Part shown: positions 1 to 8,118 of the stretch, piece by piece | How the letters are laid out: the number at the start of each line of letters is the position of its first letter | Numbering within the stretch: the first letter of the stretch is position 1 | The notes under the pieces: model-generated | What the model was told of the DNA's origin: nothing | What the model saw: only the letters and a program-made list of their open reading frames with translations | Database searches by the model: none | Program-made: the position numbers and the translations under genes | NCBI RefSeq assembly: GCF_014654675.1 | Contig: NZ_BNBC01000048.1 | Coordinates: 23,762 to 56,242, forward strand | DNA from: Streptomyces spiralis | GTDB taxonomy: Bacteria > Actinomycetota > Actinomycetes > Streptomycetales > Streptomycetaceae | Length of the DNA stretch: 32,481 bases | Direction: 5' to 3'

Positions 1-94
1 ATGACACCAGTGTACGCCATCCGCGGGGCAGCTCGCGCACCCCTTTGTCCGGCCCTTCGTCGGGCCTTTTGTCAGGCCCTTCGGCCGGCCCTCG

Positions 95-1261
95 TCAGCG
101 CCTCTCCTCGGCCCTGGCGAGGGCCTCGCCCCCCAGGTGCCGGTTCGGCTCCTGGGCCGGGCCCTCGAACTCGGGCAGTACGACGACGTCCGCCCCCGCG
201 TCCAGCAGCACCGCGGCCCCGTTGGCGGCCTCGACGAAGGTGTCCGGTTCCCGCCAGGCTGTGACGACCCGCCGCACCCCCGCGTCCAGAATCAGCCGGG
301 CGCACGGGCGCGGCCGGGAGGCGCGTCGGGCGCACGGTTCCAGGCTGCTGTACACCGTGGCGGCCGGCAGCCGCGGATCCGCCGGATCGATCTTGGCCAG
401 CGCCGCCTCCTCCGCGTGCACGACCGGGTCGCCGCCCTCCCGCGAGTGGCCCCGGGCGAGCTCGGTGCCGTCGGCGGCGACCACGACCGCGCCCACGCTG
501 AACGCGGTCCGCGACGGCGGGCACTGCGCCGCCAGCTCGCAGGCGATCCTGAGCCAGTGCCGGTCCGCGGGAGCGGCCTCAGGCCCGGTGCCGGGCGCGG
601 TCGGCTCGTAGCGCATGAGGACGACGTCCCCGATGGCCCGCGTCTCCACCAGCCGCAGCCGCCCGCCCTGGTACGCGCCGGGACCGAACAGCCGAGGCGC
701 CCGCGGGTCCCCGACGAACAGCGGGGCCAGGACGAGCTGCACCTCGTCGGCGAGCTGCCGCTGGAGCAACTGGGTGTGCACCGTCCCGCCGCCCTCGACC
801 ATCAGCCGGCGCACCCCGCGCACGTCGTGCAGGTGCTCCAGCAGCAGCCGCCAGTCGAGCTCGTCCCCCAGGGGGACGATGTCGGCGTGGGCGGCGATGC
901 CGGCCTCGCGCAGCCGCTGGGCGCCCTTGTCGGTCGTGAAGACGATCTTCTCCCCGCCCGTGTGCCAGAAGCGCGCGTCCGGGGCCAGCTCGCCGGAGGC
1001 GCTGACCGTGACCTTCAGCGGGTACTCCGGCTGCCCGGCGGCGACTCGGGCGGCACGCCGCTTGGGCGAGTTGACCAGCAGCCGCGGGTTGTCGGCACGC
1101 AGGGTGCCGGCCCCGACCAGGATCGCGTCGACCGACGCCCGTACCTCGTCGACCCGGTCGAAGTCGGCGGGGCTGGACAGCAGGAGGCGATCGGGGCCGG
1201 TGTCGTCCAGATAGCCGTCCAGGGAGACGGCGGCGGACAACAGCACGTACGGAAGGGGCAT
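95..1261 (-). CDS. RibD-like bifunctional reductase/deaminase with swapped domain order
   Basis: The 388-residue protein has an N-terminal RibD-C/dihydrofolate-reductase-like domain (about residues 1-215, starting MPLPYVLLSAAVSLDGYLDD, with VGAGTLRADNPRLL and VEGGGTVHTQLL). A cytidine-deaminase-like domain follows (about 225-388), with a zinc-site pattern of HAEEAAL and, downstream, SSLEPC followed by a second Cys. In classical RibD the deaminase comes first; here it comes second. Known relatives act on the riboflavin precursor diaminopyrimidine or related pyrimidines, so a role in riboflavin-type or modified-pyrimidine metabolism is inferred, not shown. The two zinc cysteines are separated by nine residues (ARRASRPRP), which differs from the eight I recall in classical RibD. 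The gene stands alone: it does not adjoin other riboflavin genes here. The ATG start at 1261 gives a complete reductase N-terminus. Confidence 0.85.
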   Translation of the reverse strand: MPLPYVLLSAAVSLDGYLDDTGPDRLLLSSPADFDRVDEVRASVDAILVGAGTLRADNPRLLVNSPKRRAARVAAGQPEYPLKVTVSASGELAPDARFWHTGGEKIVFTTDKGAQRLREAGIAAHADIVPLGDELDWRLLLEHLHDVRGVRRLMVEGGGTVHTQLLQRQLADEVQLVLAPLFVGDPRAPRLFGPGAYQGGRLRLVETRAIGDVVLMRYEPTAPGTGPEAAPADRHWLRIACELAAQCPPSRTAFSVGAVVVAADGTELARGHSREGGDPVVHAEEAALAKIDPADPRLPAATVYSSLEPCARRASRPRPCARLILDAGVRRVVTAWREPDTFVEAANGAAVLLDAGADVVVLPEFEGPAQEPNRHLGGEALARAEERR

Positions 1262-1381
1262 CGGTGCACTCTCTCTCGGAGACCGGCAGTCTCACACGAC
1301 CGACTCGGAGTCGGGCAGTCCCACACGAGCAGCCGGCATCCCCGCCGAAACCCCGGCATGCCGCACCGGCACCACTGTGGA

Positions 1382-1711
1382 TCAGGACAGGTCGCGGGTG
1401 CGGGGGCCGGCGTACTCGGTGTCGGTGACGTGGTCGAGCCGGTCGACGTCGTCGGTCTCCCACAGGGCGATGTGGGTCATGAAGTGGTCGGGGGCGGCGC
1501 CGTGCCAGTGCTCCTCGCCCGGCGGGGTCCAGATCACGTCGCCGGGGTGGCCTTCGAGGATCTTGCCGCCGCGGGACTGGACCAGGGCGAGGCCCTCGAC
1601 GATGCAGAGGGTCTGGCCCAGTCCGTGGTAGTGCCAGGCGGTGCGGGCGCCGAGCGCGAAGTGGACCGCGTTCGCCCGGGCCTTCGACGGCTCCTGGCCG
1701 CGGTGGATCAC
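1382..1711 (-). pseudogene. 5'-truncated cupin-domain protein
   Basis: The frame encodes a single cupin barrel: HFALGARTAWHYHGLGQTLC supplies the metal-binding HxH-type motif 1, and PGDVIWTPPGEEHWHGAAP supplies motif 2. Related actinobacterial cupins usually carry about 20 more residues at the N-terminus. The only start is a GTG at 1709-1711 with no ribosome-binding site. Immediately upstream, on the same strand, the sequence reads as the beginning of an MFS transporter in another frame. The simplest reading is a deletion that fused the two and removed the cupin's own start. It may be silent or produce a shortened protein. The catalytic role of intact relatives is varied, so none is assigned. 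Confidence 0.6.
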
Positions 1712-1715
1712 ATCG

Positions 1716-1925
1716 GCCCGTGTAGGCGTCGACCACCCACTGCAGGCCGGTGATCCCGCCGCCCAGCGCGTCGCGGATCGAGGGCAGAGCGACGTTCACG
1801 ATCGTCGCGTCCAGGGTGATCACGAAGAAGCCGAGGACGGCGGCTGCCAGCGTCGCCGTTGCGTGCCGGTCCGTCCCGGGGGCGCCCGCCTCCGACGTCC
1901 GGTGCGGGGAAGCGGCGAGAGGCAT
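1716..1925 (-). pseudogene. N-terminal remnant of an MFS (DHA2-type) transporter
   Basis: From an ATG at 1925 the minus strand encodes about 70 residues typical of the start of 14-helix drug transporters: a short cytoplasmic leader, then AAAVLGFFVITLDATIVNVA as the first membrane helix, then LPSIRDALGGGITGLQWVVDAYT. Family members continue with the second helix. Here, straight after VVDAYT (about position 1719), the sequence changes to the cupin fragment in a different frame. Only the first of about 14 helices survives, so this is a remnant, not a working transporter. It lies back to back with another truncated gene, the regulator fragment on the plus strand. Confidence 0.7.
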
Positions 1926-1927
1926 GA

Positions 1928-2335
1928 CGGTGGGACACGGAGGAGCAGCCGCCGAACCTGGCCCGCTTCGTCTTCCTCGACCCGCGCGCCCGGCGCTTCT
2001 ACCGCGACTGGGAGGGCATCGCCCACGACGCGGTCGGCAGCCTGCGCACCGAAGCCGCCCGGACTCCCGACAACACCGACCTCGCCGATCTCGTCGACGA
2101 ACTCGCCGCACACAGCGAGGAATTCGCCCAACGCTGGGACGCCCACCAGGTCGAGTACTACCGCAGCGGACAACAGCGCTTCCACCATCCCGACGCCGGC
2201 GATCTCGACCTCGACCACGACGCCCTCGAAATCCCCGCCGACCCCGGCCTGACCATCGTCACCTACACCCTCGCCGCCACCGCACCCCACGCCTCCGCCT
2301 TCACCCGGCTCCAGGAACAAGCCGAACGCCGGTGA
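1928..2335 (+). pseudogene. C-terminal fragment of an XRE-family regulator with MmyB-like ligand domain
   Basis: Reading from about 1931 the frame gives WDTEEQPPNLARFVFLDPRA, then RRFYRDWEGIAHDAVGSLR, and later VEYYRSGQQRFHHPDAGDLD and VTYTLAATAPHASAF, ending at a TGA at 2333-2335. This is the C-terminal MmyB-like ligand-binding domain of actinobacterial helix-turn-helix regulators. The N-terminal XRE helix-turn-helix (usually more than 100 residues upstream) is missing, and an in-frame stop lies at 1925-1927. No start codon with a ribosome-binding site is evident. It is therefore a broken gene, lying head to head with the MFS remnant. Confidence 0.7.
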
Positions 2336-2443
2336 ATCGGACCTGCGAAGGCCCGCGGCTCGATGTGTGGAAAAGTCAGACGCCACTGCCACGCCGGCCG
2401 TACGAGGCCGAACCCTGTGGTCGAGAGGATCAGGAGTCACTCC

Positions 2444-2980
2444 ATGCCCGACGAGATCACGCTGCGTCCGGTGACCGCCGACGATCTCGACCTGTTCGAT
2501 CGCGAGTTCAACGGGCCGGAGGGAAGCGGCCCGTACCAGTGGTTCGGCTTCGGTTCCTCGGCCGGCCTGCGCCGGCAGTTCGCGGAGACCGGCCTGCTCG
2601 GCGCCGACGGCGGCGTGCTTTCCGTGGCGGAGGCGGGCCGGACGGTGGGCCGGGTCGAGTGGTTCGCCGGCACCTGGGGGCGGCCCGCCACCTCCACCTG
2701 CTGGACGCTGGCGATCGGCCTGGCGCCGGCCGCGCGCGGCCGCGGCACAGGCACCCGGGCCCAGCGACTGCTGGCCGAGTACCTCTTCAGCCACACCAGA
2801 GCCGAACGGCTCCAAGCCTGGACGGACTGCGCCAACCTCGCCGAGCAGCGTGCGTTGGAGAAGGCGGGCTTCGTCAGGGAGGGCGTGCTGCGCTCGGCGC
2901 AGTGGCGCGGCGGCCGGTGGCACGATCAGGTGATCTTCTCCATGCTCCGCTCGGAGTGGCCCGGCGGCGCACAGGGGTGA
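2444..2980 (+). CDS. GNAT-family N-acetyltransferase (RimJ/RimL type)
   Basis: The 178-residue protein begins MPDEITLRPVTADDLDLF. It has the acetyl-CoA pyrophosphate-binding pattern RGRGTGTRAQRLLAEYL around residues 100-117, then the RimJ/RimL-like C-terminal half LQAWTDCANLAEQRALEKAG. Such enzymes transfer acetyl groups from acetyl-CoA to an amine; the substrate (protein N-terminus, antibiotic or small amine) cannot be told from sequence. The ATG at 2444 was chosen over an upstream in-frame ATG at 2363 because an AGGAG sits at 2432-2436 and homology-like sequence starts at MPDEITLRP. It appears monocistronic, with a GC-rich palindrome directly after the stop. Confidence 0.85.
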   Translation: MPDEITLRPVTADDLDLFDREFNGPEGSGPYQWFGFGSSAGLRRQFAETGLLGADGGVLSVAEAGRTVGRVEWFAGTWGRPATSTCWTLAIGLAPAARGRGTGTRAQRLLAEYLFSHTRAERLQAWTDCANLAEQRALEKAGFVREGVLRSAQWRGGRWHDQVIFSMLRSEWPGGAQG

Positions 2981-2998
2981 GCGCGAGGGCCCTCGCGC
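2981..2998. terminator. Perfect 18-bp GC palindrome after the acetyltransferase
   Basis: GCGCGAGGGCCCTCGCGC begins at the base following the TGA of the acetyltransferase. It can form a 7-bp hairpin with a GGCC loop. It lacks a U-tract, but streptomycete terminators often do. It may also stop transcription leaving the minus-strand tRNA-Lys. Confidence 0.45.
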
Positions 2999-3092
2999 AA
3001 GAGCCCGGAAACGAGGCAGCGCCCGAGTCCGCCGAAGCCGACCCGAGCGCTGCACAGCAGGTCAGAGGGGGTGAACCCCTCCCCCGCAGCCG

Positions 3093-3165
3093 TAGGCCCT
3101 GTGGGACTCGAACCCACAACCAATGGATTAAAAGTCCACTGCTCTGCCAATTGAGCTAAGGGCCC
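3093..3165 (-). tRNA. tRNA-Lys (UUU)
   Basis: The minus strand folds as a 73-nt cloverleaf. The 7-bp acceptor pairs GGGCCCT with AGGGCCT (first pair G-U) and the discriminator is A. The D-arm is AGCTCAATTGGCAGAGC, the anticodon loop is CTTTTAA with anticodon TTT, and the T-arm is GTGGGTTCGAGTCCCAC. CCA is not encoded. A weak -10 box (TATGCT on the minus strand, 3185-3190) lies about 20 nt upstream. Confidence 0.95.
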
Positions 3166-3301
3166 AGGCGATGTTGCCTCCCCGAGCATAGCCCGAGGAC
3201 GCCGAGTCTCCGATCGGGTATCGGGGGAGCCGGGCCGTAAGTGTGGCGTACGGGCGGTGGGCGGCGCTCTGAGGTCCAGGGTCCAGGGTCCAGGGGAAGG
3301 A

Positions 3302-4858
3302 TCAGGGGTCGGCCGGTTCCGGGGCGTCGGCACGGGCGGCGTCTCGGGCCCGGGTGCGGGTGTGGGCAGGGTCGAGGAACCAGTGGCGGGCCGAGGCGAG
3401 CCACCAGGTGGCGGCGAAGCCGAGGACGACCAGGACGGCGACCGGGGCGTAGTTGAAGGTCTCCCAGGTGACCGGGGAGACCTGGGGGAGCATGAAGAGA
3501 AGCGTGATCGCGCCGACCCAGGCCACCGACACGATCCCGATCGTCTGCGACCAGCGGCCCAGGTGCCAGGGCCCGCGTTCGAAGGCGTCGCCCTTGCGCA
3601 CGCGCAGCAGGGTCGGGATGACGTAGGCGATGTAGAGGCCGATCACCGCGATGGAGGTCACGGCGGCGTAGGCGGTGACGTTGATCAGGTAGGGCAGGCC
3701 CAGGACCAGGGCGGCCAGCGCGGCCAGCCACACCGCCGCCACCGGCGTACGGGTGCGCGGGCTCACCGTGTGCCACACGTGGGAGAAGGGCAGCGCGCCA
3801 TCGCGGGAAAAGGCGTAGATCATACGGCTGTTGGCCGTCACCGAGGCCATCCCGCAGAACAGCTGCGCCCCGACAACCACCAGGAGCAGCAGCTTGCCGG
3901 CCGTCGCGCCGAGGGCGTCCAGGAGGATCTGGGCGGGCGGGGCTCCGGTCGGCGAGGCGAGTTCGCGGCCGTAGTCCTGGATGGCGTAGGTGAAGCCGAG
4001 CAGGAGGACGAAGCCGGCGATCCAGGACGTCCAGATGGAGCGGACGATTCCCTTCGGGCCGGCCGTGGAGGCGTCGTGGGTCTCCTCGGTCATGTGGGCG
4101 GAGGCGTCGTAACCGGTGAAGGTGTACTGGGCCATCAGAAGGCCCAGCAGGACGACGTACGGGCCGCTGCCCCAGCCGGTGTTGTTCACGAACTCCGTGA
4201 AGACGAACGACGTCGGCTGGTGGTGGTCCGGTACGAAGGCCAGCGCGGCGACGATCACGGCCACGCCCAGTACGTGCCACCACACGCTGACGCTGTTGAG
4301 GAAGGCCACGATGCGCACGCCGAAGGTGTTCAGCAGGCCGTGCAGCACCAGGATCGCCGCGAAGAGCAGGATCGTCCGGCCCGGGGTCACCTCGAAGCCG
4401 AACTGGAGGTTCAGATAGGCGCCCAGGAAGGACGCTGCGCCGAAGTCGATGCCTGCCGTCACCGCCACCTGGCCCAGCACGTTGAACCAGCCCGTGAACC
4501 AGGCCCAGGCGGCGGCCGAGCGCGGTGGCGCCAGCCGGTGGGCCCAGAAGTACAGGCCCGCCGAGGTCGGGTACGCCGAGCAGATCTCGGCCATCGACAG
4601 GCCGACGAACAGCGTCATCAGGCCTACGGCCACCCAGCCCCAGGTGATCACGGCGGGGCCGCCGGTGTTCATGCCGAACAGGTAGAGGGTGAGACAGCCG
4701 GAGAGCACCGAGATGATCGTGAAGGAGACCGCGTAGTTGGCGAACGCCGACATGCGGCGGGCCAGGACCTGGGTGTAGCCGAGCTGGGCCAGCCGTTCCT
4801 CGTCCGACAGCCCGCCCTTCCCGCTCGTTCCGCGCACCGCGCCGGTGTCATCTGTCAT
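3302..4858 (-). CDS. APC-family amino acid permease
   Basis: The 518-residue integral membrane protein has about 12 hydrophobic segments after a hydrophilic N-terminus (GLSDEERLAQLGYTQVLARR). Family signatures include SVLSGCLTLYLFGMNTGGPA in helix 1, YPTSAGLYFWAHRLAP near helix 3 and GYDASAHMTEETHDAS after helix 6. These resemble the eukaryotic-type/GABA permease branch of the APC superfamily, so it probably takes up amino acids or related amines by cation symport. The ATG at 4858 is preferred over an upstream in-frame ATG at 4927 because a G-rich ribosome-binding stretch lies just before it and the family N-terminus starts here. It is transcribed alone, between the helicase terminator and tRNA-Lys. 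Confidence 0.88.
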   Translation of the reverse strand: MTDDTGAVRGTSGKGGLSDEERLAQLGYTQVLARRMSAFANYAVSFTIISVLSGCLTLYLFGMNTGGPAVITWGWVAVGLMTLFVGLSMAEICSAYPTSAGLYFWAHRLAPPRSAAAWAWFTGWFNVLGQVAVTAGIDFGAASFLGAYLNLQFGFEVTPGRTILLFAAILVLHGLLNTFGVRIVAFLNSVSVWWHVLGVAVIVAALAFVPDHHQPTSFVFTEFVNNTGWGSGPYVVLLGLLMAQYTFTGYDASAHMTEETHDASTAGPKGIVRSIWTSWIAGFVLLLGFTYAIQDYGRELASPTGAPPAQILLDALGATAGKLLLLVVVGAQLFCGMASVTANSRMIYAFSRDGALPFSHVWHTVSPRTRTPVAAVWLAALAALVLGLPYLINVTAYAAVTSIAVIGLYIAYVIPTLLRVRKGDAFERGPWHLGRWSQTIGIVSVAWVGAITLLFMLPQVSPVTWETFNYAPVAVLVVLGFAATWWLASARHWFLDPAHTRTRARDAARADAPEPADP

Positions 4859-4912
4859 GCCCCCAGCAATTCCCTCGCCGACGGTGTGACATGCACCACT
4901 GGGCAACGAAAA

Positions 4913-4942
4913 GGGCCCGCACGACATCGGTCGTGCGGGCCC
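4913..4942 (-). terminator. Intrinsic terminator of the DEAD-box helicase gene
   Basis: A perfect 13-bp stem (GGGCCCGCACGAC with GTCGTGCGGGCCC) encloses a 4-nt loop. On the minus strand it is followed by TTTT, so it fits a rho-independent terminator ending the helicase transcript 16 nt after its stop codon. Confidence 0.85.
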
Positions 4943-4958
4943 TCATGTTCACTCTGTG

Positions 4959-7133
4959 TCAGCCGTTGCGCTTCCAGCGCGGCTTGTCGTCGCGGCGGCC
5001 GAAGGAGCCGCCACCGCGGTGGTCGTCACGGCGGCCGTACGGACGCTCGTGGCCACCCGAGCGGAAGCCGGGGCGCTCGCCCTGGCGGTCGCGGTTGAAC
5101 GGGCGGTCGCTGCCACGGTGACCGCCACGCTCGTCGCGGCGGGCCGGACGGTCGTCCCGGCGGAAGCCGCCGCGCTCGTCCCGACGGTCGAAGGAGCGGG
5201 GGGCACGGTCGCGGTCGCGGTCCCGGTTGAAACCGCCCCGGTCGTCACGGCGCTCGAACGAACGGCCGCCACGGTCACGGTCACGGTCCCGGTCGTCACG
5301 GCGGAAGCCGCGGTCGCGGTCACGGTCGAAGGAACGGCCGCCGCGGTCACCTCGGTCCCCACGGTCGTCCCGGCGGAAGCCGCCCCGGTCGCCGCGGTCG
5401 AAACCACGGTCCCGGTCGCGGTCCCGATCCCGGTCACGGTCGCGGTTGAAACCGCCCCGGTCGTCACGGCGCTCGAACGAACGGCCGCCACGGTCACGGT
5501 CCCGGTCCCGGTCGAAGGAGCGCTCGCGGTCGAACGACCGCCCGCCGCGCTCGTCCCGCCGCTCGCGACGGTCGTACGACGACGAACCCGCCGTACGCTC
5601 GGCGCGGTCGACGTCCTGCGCCGCCGGCTGCTCCGGCACCGACAGCTCGGCCGCCCGCTCGGCCACCGCCTGAGCCTCGGCCACCACGGCGGCGGGGTCC
5701 TCGCCCCGCTCGCGGGCGACCAGGGCCATCAGCCGGTCGGCCTCCTCGCGCAGCTCGGCCGCGCGCCGCTGCACGCGCTCCAGCTGCTTGGTGAGGTGGG
5801 CGACCTCGCGCTCGGCCTGCTGCGCGGCGTTGCCCGCGGACTCGGCCTGCACCTCGGTCATCGACCGGGCGCCGGTGATCTCGGCGACCTCCGGGTCGAA
5901 GGCCGCGCCGCCCTGGATGATGTGGCGCGAGGCGTCGACGCCCGCGTCCTCCATCAGACGGAAGATCTGGCGCCGCTGGTGCGGCAGCGAGAGCGAGACG
6001 ACCGTGCCGGTGCGGCCGGCGCGGGCCGTACGGCCGGCGCGGTGCAGGTAGTCCTTGTGGTCACCGGCCGGGTCGACGTTCAGGACCAGGTCGATGCCGT
6101 CGACGTGGATGCCGCGCGCGGCGACGTCCGTGGCGACCAGGACGTTGACGTAGCCGTCCTTGAAGTCGGCCAGGGTGCGGGTGCGGGCGCCCTGGGTCAT
6201 GCCGCCGTGCAGCGCGTCGGCCTTCGCGCCGGCGTCGCGCAGCTGCTCGGCCACACGGTCGGCGCCGAGCTGGGTGCGCACGAAGATGATGGTGCGGCCC
6301 TTGCGGGAGGCGATGGCCGCGGTGACCGGCGCCTTGTCCTTGGGCTTCACGATCAGGATGTGGTGCGACATGGTCGTCACCGCACCCTGGGCGGCGTCGA
6401 CCTCGTGGCTGACCGGGTCGGTCAGGTAGCGGTCGACGAGGGTCTTGATCTCGTTCTCCATCGTCGCGGAGAACAGCATCCGCTGGCCGCCCGCCGGAAC
6501 CTGGTCCAGCAGCTCGGTCACCTCGGGCAGGAAGCCCAGGTCGGACATCTGGTCGGCCTCGTCGAGGACGGCGATCTGCACGTCCTCCAGCGAGCAGGCA
6601 CCGCGGTTGATGATGTCGCGCAGCCGGCCCGGGGTGGCGACCAGGATGTCGACGCCCTTCTCCAAGGCGTAGATCTGGTTGCCCATCGAGGTGCCGCCGC
6701 AGACGACCTTCATCTTCAGGCCGAGGACGTCGCCGTAGGGCTGGAGGGCGTCCGCCACCTGCATGGCGAGCTCGCGGGTCGGGGTGAGGATGACGGCGCG
6801 CGGCTTGTGCTTCTGGGTACGGCCGCCGGCCAGCGTGGCCAGGGTCGGCAGACCGAAGGAGAGGGTCTTGCCCGAGCCGGTGCGACCGCGGCCCAGGATG
6901 TCCTTCCCGGCCAGGGCGTCCGGGATGGTCGCGGCCTGGATCGGGAAGGGGGTGGTCACGCCGTTCTGCGCGAGCTTGCGGACGACGCCCTCGGGCAGGC
7001 CCAGGTCCGCGAAGGTGACCTCGCTGGCCTCCTGCTTCTCGGCGGCCTCGGCCTGCTGGGGAGCCTCGGCGGCCTCGGTGGCGTCCTCGATGCTCTCGGG
7101 CACGACGACGTGATCAGTACTGGCAATGGACAT
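4959..7133 (-). CDS. DEAD-box ATP-dependent RNA helicase with Arg/Asp/Gly-rich tail
   Basis: The 724-residue protein carries the full helicase core: Q-motif region TPFPIQAATIP (61-71), motif I RTGSGKT (84-90), PTRELA (118-123), DEAD (191-194), SAT (222-224) and motif VI HRAGRTARAGRTG (364-376). It uses ATP to remodel RNA duplexes and probably acts in ribosome assembly or RNA decay, as CsdA/RhlE-like enzymes do. A predicted coiled coil (about 430-480) follows. Then a tail of about 215 residues is built from RD, DRGG, RSFERRDDRGG and GFNRDRD repeats, expected to be disordered and to bind RNA. The start was chosen at MSIASTDHVV because GGAAGG lies 12 nt upstream. Upstream in-frame codons, from an ATG at 7271, look non-coding. 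A strong terminator follows the gene. Confidence 0.93.
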   Translation of the reverse strand: MSIASTDHVVVPESIEDATEAAEAPQQAEAAEKQEASEVTFADLGLPEGVVRKLAQNGVTTPFPIQAATIPDALAGKDILGRGRTGSGKTLSFGLPTLATLAGGRTQKHKPRAVILTPTRELAMQVADALQPYGDVLGLKMKVVCGGTSMGNQIYALEKGVDILVATPGRLRDIINRGACSLEDVQIAVLDEADQMSDLGFLPEVTELLDQVPAGGQRMLFSATMENEIKTLVDRYLTDPVSHEVDAAQGAVTTMSHHILIVKPKDKAPVTAAIASRKGRTIIFVRTQLGADRVAEQLRDAGAKADALHGGMTQGARTRTLADFKDGYVNVLVATDVAARGIHVDGIDLVLNVDPAGDHKDYLHRAGRTARAGRTGTVVSLSLPHQRRQIFRLMEDAGVDASRHIIQGGAAFDPEVAEITGARSMTEVQAESAGNAAQQAEREVAHLTKQLERVQRRAAELREEADRLMALVARERGEDPAAVVAEAQAVAERAAELSVPEQPAAQDVDRAERTAGSSSYDRRERRDERGGRSFDRERSFDRDRDRDRGGRSFERRDDRGGFNRDRDRDRDRDRDRGFDRGDRGGFRRDDRGDRGDRGGRSFDRDRDRGFRRDDRDRDRDRGGRSFERRDDRGGFNRDRDRDRAPRSFDRRDERGGFRRDDRPARRDERGGHRGSDRPFNRDRQGERPGFRSGGHERPYGRRDDHRGGGSFGRRDDKPRWKRNG
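5224..5502 (-). repeat. Internal duplication in the helicase tail
   Basis: About 60 bp starting at 5224 recurs essentially unchanged at 5443, a spacing of 219 bp (73 codons). Both copies encode the peptide GGRSFERRDDRGGFNRD. The surrounding sequence is a dense run of GGTCACGGTCC-type hexamer repeats. It suggests growth and shrinkage of the tail by slippage or recombination while the reading frame is kept. Confidence 0.8.
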
Positions 7134-7342
7134 GCGAATGCGAAACCTTCCGGAGTCTCGTCGGCACGCGCCCGTCAACTCCGTGTTTCGCATTACGACC
7201 GCCTCGATGCGGTCCGCCACGGCAAGGGAGAGTACGCGCCACACGGCGCGCTCTGCGTGGGCGCCGGGCAAATGGGATCAAACGATCTGCCACCATACGC
7301 ACTCACCGCCCCTCAAGGCAAACCGAAAGCCTTTCTCGCAGG

Positions 7343-7897
7343 TCAGTGGCGCAGTCGACCGGGCCGACGGTCGTAGTCGCCGACCGGCTCGGGCGCCGGC
7401 TCGCGCTGCTCCAGCTGGGTCCCAGGGCCCTCGTGCGCCGAGGACGACGGCTCGGCCACCGTCGGTTCCGGCGAGGCCGGCGGCGGGGGCGACGAGGCCG
7501 GAGGCGGCTCCGGCGCGGCGGACGTCTGCGGCGGCGCCGGCACCTGTTCGGTCGGGGTCGGAGCGCCCGGCTTCGGCGGCACCGCGCGCTTGCCGGGCGG
7601 CGCAGCGGACGCGCTGCCCGTGGCCGACGGCGAGGCCGACGCGGACGGCGACCCGTCCTTCTTCCCCTTCTCCTGTTCCCCGTGCCCGTGCTCGGGGTCG
7701 CCCGCGCCGCCGGCGTGTCCCGCCGCACCGCCGGACACGTCCGTCCCTGCGGCCTGTGCCGCACCGCCGCGCCGGTCCGCGGAGTGCGACGGCCGGGCCC
7801 CGCCGCCGGAGTCCTCCCCCACGCTCACGCAGCCGGCGGCGGCGGTGACGGCGAGAGCCGCGGCGGCGAGTCGGACGGATACAGGCAAGGGGCGCAC
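7343..7897 (-). CDS. Proline/alanine/serine-rich lipoprotein of unknown function
   Basis: A GTG start at 7895-7897 follows a good GGAGG site. The protein (184 residues) begins VRPLPVSVRLAAAALAVTAA, then a lipobox ending AAGC with the modifiable Cys at residue 23. The mature part has no recognisable domain. It is low-complexity: GHGEQEKGKKDGSPSASASP, followed by runs of Pro, Ala, Ser and Glu, and ends YDRRPGRLRH. It is expected to be anchored to the outer face of the membrane, with an extended flexible chain through the wall. A longer reading from an ATG at 7960 would put hydrophilic residues before the signal and is less likely. Confidence 0.7.
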   Translation of the reverse strand: MRPLPVSVRLAAAALAVTAAAGCVSVGEDSGGGARPSHSADRRGGAAQAAGTDVSGGAAGHAGGAGDPEHGHGEQEKGKKDGSPSASASPSATGSASAAPPGKRAVPPKPGAPTPTEQVPAPPQTSAAPEPPPASSPPPPASPEPTVAEPSSSAHEGPGTQLEQREPAPEPVGDYDRRPGRLRH

Positions 7898-7990
7898 GGA
7901 AAGCCACCTCCGGGAGGAAGAAGTCTCCGTGCCCAACTCCCGGCGCCCGCAAGAGGACACGCGGGCGCGGCCACCGGCCCGAGGGACCGG

Positions 7991-8118
7991 CCGGCCCCGG
8001 GATCCCGGCGCGGCCGGTCCCGGGGAAGCGCACGGCCGGCCCCGGGATCCCGGCGCGGCCGGTCCCGGGGAAGCGCACGGCCGGCCCGGGGTCTCGGCCC
8101 GGCCGGTCCCGGTGGCTC
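7991..8118. repeat. 45-bp tandem repeat, two full copies plus a degenerate third
   Basis: Units start at 7991, 8036 and 8081. The first two are identical over 45 bp, beginning CCGGCCCCGGGATCCCGG and ending GGGGAAGCGCACGG. The third is partly diverged. Each unit contains self-complementary GGCCGG/CCGGCC and CCCGGGATCCCGG blocks able to form hairpins. The array lies between the start of the lipoprotein gene and the end of the metallopeptidase gene, touching the latter's stop, so it may end the metallopeptidase transcript or affect the lipoprotein promoter. Confidence 0.85.

Noticed and set aside
1..94. Repeated GGCCCTTCG-type sequence at the window start
   Set aside because: Too short and too simple to assign; no gene or terminator could be supported.
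4956..7376. 806-codon open frame antisense to the DEAD-box helicase
   Set aside because: Composition reflects the repeats and codon bias of the helicase; no domain and no ribosome-binding site.
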